DNA of 64,000 bases, taken from assembly GCF_030272615.1 (NCBI RefSeq), contig NC_081415.1:189688270-189752269 (forward strand), read 5' to 3'. Shown piece after piece: positions 60,287 to 64,000 of this stretch (position 1 is the first letter of the stretch; every line of letters starts with the position of its first letter). The notes below the pieces were generated by a model that ran no database searches, had not been told where the DNA came from, and worked only from the letters and a program-made list of their open reading frames with translations. The stretch comes from Cryptomeria japonica. Taxonomy: Eukaryota; Streptophyta; Pinopsida; Cupressales; Cupressaceae. The position numbers and the translations under genes were made by a program.

Positions 60287-63200
60287 ATGGCTTCTACATC
60301 ACACTCTAGCTCTAGTGCACCCATTGATTCAGTATATTTCATCCAACGGAAGGCAAAATATAATGCCCTATCTCAAATACCCATTGGTGTTATAGAGGAA
60401 GGTATTTCAAACTATATTGATCGTAAAATTGAAGACCTGGGATCTCTGATGATCCATTCTCAATTAAGCTTATTCTGTGGAAATGACAAGAAAATCAAAC
60501 TGAAATTCAATGTCTTGGAAAAGAAGAAGCTTCACAATGCGGTCTACTTCCTTGAAGAGTTTTCAGATGATCACATCCACATCATTTTGAGTAGAGTGCA
60601 CAGTGATAAAATGTACTTAGAATGGATGCATGACATCACATCGGAAGCGATTCATGTCATCATCAGTTTCTGTAATGTCAGTGAAGTGCCAGCCCTAAGG
60701 AAGATCAGCAAGATGGAAATGACCAAGCTCACTAGTTTTGTGAGCGACCAACAGGGAATGACCGTCAATCCCATCAAGGATGACTTGGTCAAATATGCCT
60801 GCATTGTAATAGGTTACCAAACATTTTATGCTAGCAGGATCAACTCTGTCTCTACTGCAGTGGTAAATGCTCCCTACAGGATGATCATGGAAGATGCATC
60901 ATTTGATTTATGCACCTGTATGCAAAGGAAACTTCTGGTGAACCTGAAGTCAATTAAACGGGACAATGCCTTGAGATTTAAGTTTGGACAAGTATTGGTT
61001 GGGTTGTTCTTCTACTTCCAAGGTTACTTCCCAGGAGTTGAAGATATTCAGTGGTCTGTCGACCAACCAGTTACAAAGAAAATCAAGGAAAGCCTTCAAG
61101 TGGTTGGAACCAATTATCCAGAAGTTCTGAACAAATACTTTGATGAGTTCAGATGCAAAATGAGCCAAAAAGTGAGAATATTAGGTGATATTGTCAATAA
61201 ATATGAAGATGACATCTGCTTCACCATCAAAGTTGATGAGTGCATAATGGAGGTGATTGAGCCGAGACAGGAAGAAGTGGAACCCATGGGATATGAGGTA
61301 ATGTATGACATGCTAGATGGGTATACCTCTACCCTACTCACCTCGCCTCTTGACCCAAAGGCAAAGAGAACTGGCACCTATTTGGAAAGGGTTACACTAG
61401 TCGAAGAACCTTCAATAAAGAAGGGAAAGATAGTGCCTTCAGTATTGGCATCGGTTACTACAGTAAGTCCCAAAGTGACCAAGTGGTCACCAGCAAAGAA
61501 AAAACTAGAAGCTACACCCACCAAAGTCTTTGAGAGAAAGTGGAAGACAAAAGAAAACACACCAGACTCAAAGAACACTGTGTCTAAAGAATAGCCTAAG
61601 AAGACTAGGCAAACGAGGAAAAAGACAAAGAATGAACCGGCAACATCTACACCAATAAATATTGATATTTCCTCCTACAAACCTTTGACACATTGTCAAA
61701 GAACTATTAAGAATATTAGAAGAAAAGTGCTTGGTGATTTGAAAGAGTGCTTTGATGATTTTAATGATGATGAAAAGGAAGAAGTTGAATAAGAAGTCAT
61801 TAATTATTTATGTATTAATGACCGGTGGCCATCAGAAATTAAATCTGAGACACTTGATTCTTTATATAATTCTTTAGATAACAAGTGGTGCATTGCCATA
61901 GAGAAGGAACTGGAAATAAGAGAGGAAGTATTTGCACAATATTTTCTTGATGTACCTAAATCACAAATTTATGAAGTGGTGGAAAGATATAAGGGCCTAT
62001 TCTTCATGAGAAGAAGGAGACTCCTTTTGCTAGAAGGAAAAGTCCCGAAAGTGGTAAAATATACCCACTCCCTTGCTCAATCTGCTCTAAAGTTGCACCA
62101 AGTGGCAGAAGCCAATAGGAAAGCTGAGCAAGAACCAAAAATCACTAAACCAGATGAGACGTATGACAGTGAAGGAGTACTGGTCACTTATCAAATGGAC
62201 CCCATTGATGTTGATGCCTTTAACAGTGAAGATGTTACTTTGGGTACATCTATAGAAGTGGCAGGACAAGAAAAATAGGCAGGGGAAGAGAAGAAGCAAT
62301 AGAAAGAAGAAAAGAAGAAACAGGAAAAATAAGAAGAAAAGAGGAAATAGGAAGAGTATGAGAGAAAAGAAGAAGAGAATATTAGACAAGAGGAAGAGAA
62401 GAAGAAGAAGGAAGCAGAAAAGAAAGAAGAAACGAAATGGAAGGAAGAAGAAAAGAAGGAAGAGGAGAAGAAAAAGGAAGAGGAGAATAAAAAGGAAGAG
62501 GAGAAGAGGAAGCAAGAAGAGGAAAAGAAGAAGAAGGATGAAGATGAAGAGAAGAGGAAAGAAGAGGAGAAGAAGAAAGAAGAGAAAAGGAAGATAGAGG
62601 AAGAGGAGAAAAAGAAGGAAGAAGAGGACAAGCTAAGGGCTAAAGAGAAGGAGGGAGCGGCACAGAGCACTCAAGTGGAGACCCCAAAGGAAACCGGTAG
62701 TCAAGCCAAACTGGCTAACATTACCAGTCCCATTGACCTCCAATCTGCAAATGAATTGGAGTTGCTGCAAAGCATTAAGCTTGCTCAAGAACGCCTAGAG
62801 TTGATAAGGAGGAAGAAGGAGCAAGATATGATCCAAGCTGCGGTGGACACTCTTACCGGTTTGATACCCGGTACCAACCTCCCTAGTACCGATTCCTCTC
62901 TGGCCCAACTGAAACTTTTATGCATGGTTGTGGAGGACTAGGTACAAATCCTAGAAGAGGTTGCTGATGCGAATGCCAAAAAGAAGCATCAAAAGGCTTT
63001 GAACACTACCTTGGTGAAAAAGTTACATGAGCTCTGGTCTGATCTGTAGAAGGAATAGAAGGACATCAGAGATGCAATGGATGAGGGGAAATTACTGCTC
63101 AGTAAGATATGTCAACCCCATCTATTTTGTGATGATGTGCTTGCTCAGAAAGATAAACTGCAAACTGATTTGTAGACATTCATAAACACCTTCAAGATGC

Positions 63201-63541
63201 CATATGATTCCTTTACTGCTTATGGGCAAATCATTCATTGGTTTCAACTTCAAGCTACAAGAATTGATTTGGAGATCAGCAACTGGACCAAGTATTTGTA
63301 GGAACTACAACTGGTTCTACTACCAAGAATGCAAATACTTTAGAAATGCTATCTCAATCTAGGTGCCTTAACGGTTACTCAAGAGATGAGTACCTTGGAT
63401 GCCATGGAGGAATAGGTATCTCAGATGCAAACGGAGAGTGAGGTTTCTACCTCATTACTTGAGTCATGGTCCTTATCCATGACACAATTTATGTAGGACT
63501 TTAAATCTATTTTTGACAAGTTTCACTCTTTATTATCATAA
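60287..63541 (+). pseudogene. Element I second ORF, ~1,085 codons, unknown protein
   Basis: A single frame from ATG 60287 (MASTSHSSSSAPIDSVYF) to TAA 63541. It is open for 435 codons, then crossed by TAG/TAA codons (about 61592, 61790, 62276, 62300, 62330, 62348, 62939 and several more to 63493). Part 1 (to about 61260, ~325 residues) looks globular, with IDRKIEDLGSLMIHSQLSLF and FGQVLVGLFFYFQGYFPGVE. Part 2 (61270-61630) is a basic, Pro/Thr/Lys-rich linker. Part 3 (61660-62110) is a second compact region (LGDLKECFDDF, RRRLLLLEGKVPKVVKYTHS). Part 4 (62280-62650) is an almost pure Glu/Lys block, probably one long helix. Part 5 (62690-63541) is helical (LELLQSIKLAQERLELIRR). No protease, integrase, RT or RNase H motif. 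It sits where a copia element would have pol or an extra 3' ORF. I do not recognise the family. Confidence 0.6.
62280..62650 (+). repeat. Glu/Lys-coding purine-rich low-complexity tract
   Basis: About 370 bp made of GAA/GAG/AAG/AAA codons, nearly free of pyrimidines. The Leu/Phe/Ser-rich frames on the other strand (62087-62670) are shadows of this composition. Confidence 0.9.
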
Positions 63542-63596
63542 ACATTTATTCAGCTAATAGAAACAAGGGTTATTCAGCTGGGTTTTGTCATTGTTG

Positions 63597-63612
63597 GCAA
63601 AGGGGGAGAAGT
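63597..63612 (+). other. Element I internal polypurine-like tract
   Basis: GCAAAGGGGGAGAAGT lies about 170 bp before the true tract, between the ORF2 stop and the LTR. A, B and I all carry such a second copy. Confidence 0.6.
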
Positions 63613-63765
63613 ATTCTGGTATTTAAAATTTTGATGCATGCTATGTATACTCTCATGTTTATCTCTGTAAGGAAGTAGTATACATTGTATTTTCTACAAA
63701 GGGATAGTGTATATGCTTAGGAGGAGTATTTTGATGTCAAAATTTTCCTAAGTGTTGCCATCAAT

Positions 63766-63780
63766 ACCAAAGGGGGAGAT
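63766..63780 (+). other. Element I polypurine tract
   Basis: ACCAAAGGGGGAGAT directly precedes the 3' LTR start TGTTGGGG. Confidence 0.88.
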
Positions 63781-64000
63781 TGTTGGGGTTTTTTATGATT
63801 ATGTTGTGATTGTCATTAATAGACACACACTTGCTATGAGATCACTTTTTGTATGTATGAGTTATGCTCAACCGGTATTTGTTTCAAACCAGTATTATGT
63901 TGTAGTCTTTAGACTATCGGTGTTTTGCAGAAAAGTGTTTACCGATCTCAAGCAGCATGAGGACCTCAAGCGGCATGAGGACCTCAAGCGGTGCAAGGAT
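63781..64000 (+). repeat. Element I 3' LTR, cut by the window end
   Basis: The first 220 bp. It matches the 5' LTR from 57414 with a few percent difference and includes three 18-bp CTCAAG... units. Confidence 0.9.

Larger units (their letters stand above)
57414..64000 (+). mobile_element. Element I (plus): LTR element with gag and a large unknown ORF
   Basis: 5' LTR 57414-58554 (about 34 bp short at its left end), copia-type tRNA-Met primer site 58557, a Gag-like ORF (58605-59847), a second ORF (60287-63541), a polypurine tract (63766-63780), and a 3' LTR that starts TGTTGGGG at 63781 and leaves the window. No protease, integrase, RT or RNase H motif was found, so the element is non-autonomous. 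LTR-end motifs and primer site tie it to Ty1/copia, as in A, B, C and E. Confidence 0.85.

Noticed and set aside
62087-62670. Leu/Phe/Ser-rich open frames on the minus strand (142 and 159 codons), membrane-protein-like
   Set aside because: They are the antisense of the Glu/Lys codon tract of element I ORF2 and have no other support.
1-64000. Host protein-coding gene, tRNA, rRNA, CRISPR array or prokaryotic defence system
   Set aside because: No exon structure, cloverleaf, rRNA motif or spacer array was found; the recognisable coding sequence is plant retrotransposon.

Overview
This window is plant nuclear DNA made almost entirely of transposable elements. The coding remnants belong to Ty1/copia, Ty3/gypsy (one Athila-like element and one chromovirus) and a plant L1-type LINE. 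Base composition is AT-rich, the elements sit inside one another, and all are broken by stops and frameshifts. No host gene, tRNA, rRNA or CRISPR array could be supported. A seed plant with a large genome fits, and a conifer is possible, but the species cannot be read from the sequence. Similarity statements come from alignment by eye.

Regions. (1) 1-427: minus-strand copia gag fragment, cut at 427/428. (2) 428-3074 and 17066-19405: pieces of a minus-strand Ty3/gypsy chromovirus ('D': probable long LTR plus integrase). They are split by copia element 'B' (3075-17060, plus; target duplication TTAAA), whose 5' LTR is itself split by a second copia of the same family, 'A' (3992-11621, minus; target duplication CAGAG). 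(3) 19406-21871: a plus-strand gypsy gag scrap joined to the 5' end of a minus-strand copia ('E': gag, primer site, 1.24-kb LTR). (4) 21872-23538, 46001-46781 and 54672-54705: two head-to-tail copies of an unidentified repeat 'R'. The second copy received both an Athila-like gypsy ('G', 23539-46000, minus) and a 7.9-kb LINE ('F', 46782-54671, plus). (5) Inside G are a 9.76-kb non-autonomous LTR element ('H', 30047-39802, target duplication CATAA) that splits the reverse transcriptase, and a solo LTR of the A/B copia family ('C', 42974-44497) that splits gag. (6) 54706-57413: unresolved AT-rich DNA with a roughly 60-bp tandem repeat. (7) 57414-64000: an LTR element ('I', plus) with no recognisable protease, integrase or reverse transcriptase. 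It carries a zinc-knuckle Gag-like ORF and a second reading frame of about 1,085 codons that I do not recognise. Its 3' LTR runs off the window.

How the parts relate. Primer binding sites, polypurine tracts, LTR ends and target duplications can be read for most elements and give a consistent insertion order: R, then G (LTRs differ by about 10% over a 190-bp sample), then H (about 5-6% over 320 bp); B, then A (about 4-5% over 270 bp). All autonomous elements look dead. The LINE has Asp-to-Asn changes at both an endonuclease and a reverse transcriptase catalytic position, G integrase has lost its catalytic Glu, and the copia pols carry many stops. H and I carry open but TAG/TAA-interrupted ORFs of unknown function and would have depended on other elements for enzymes. 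The second ORF of I is the best candidate here for something undescribed.
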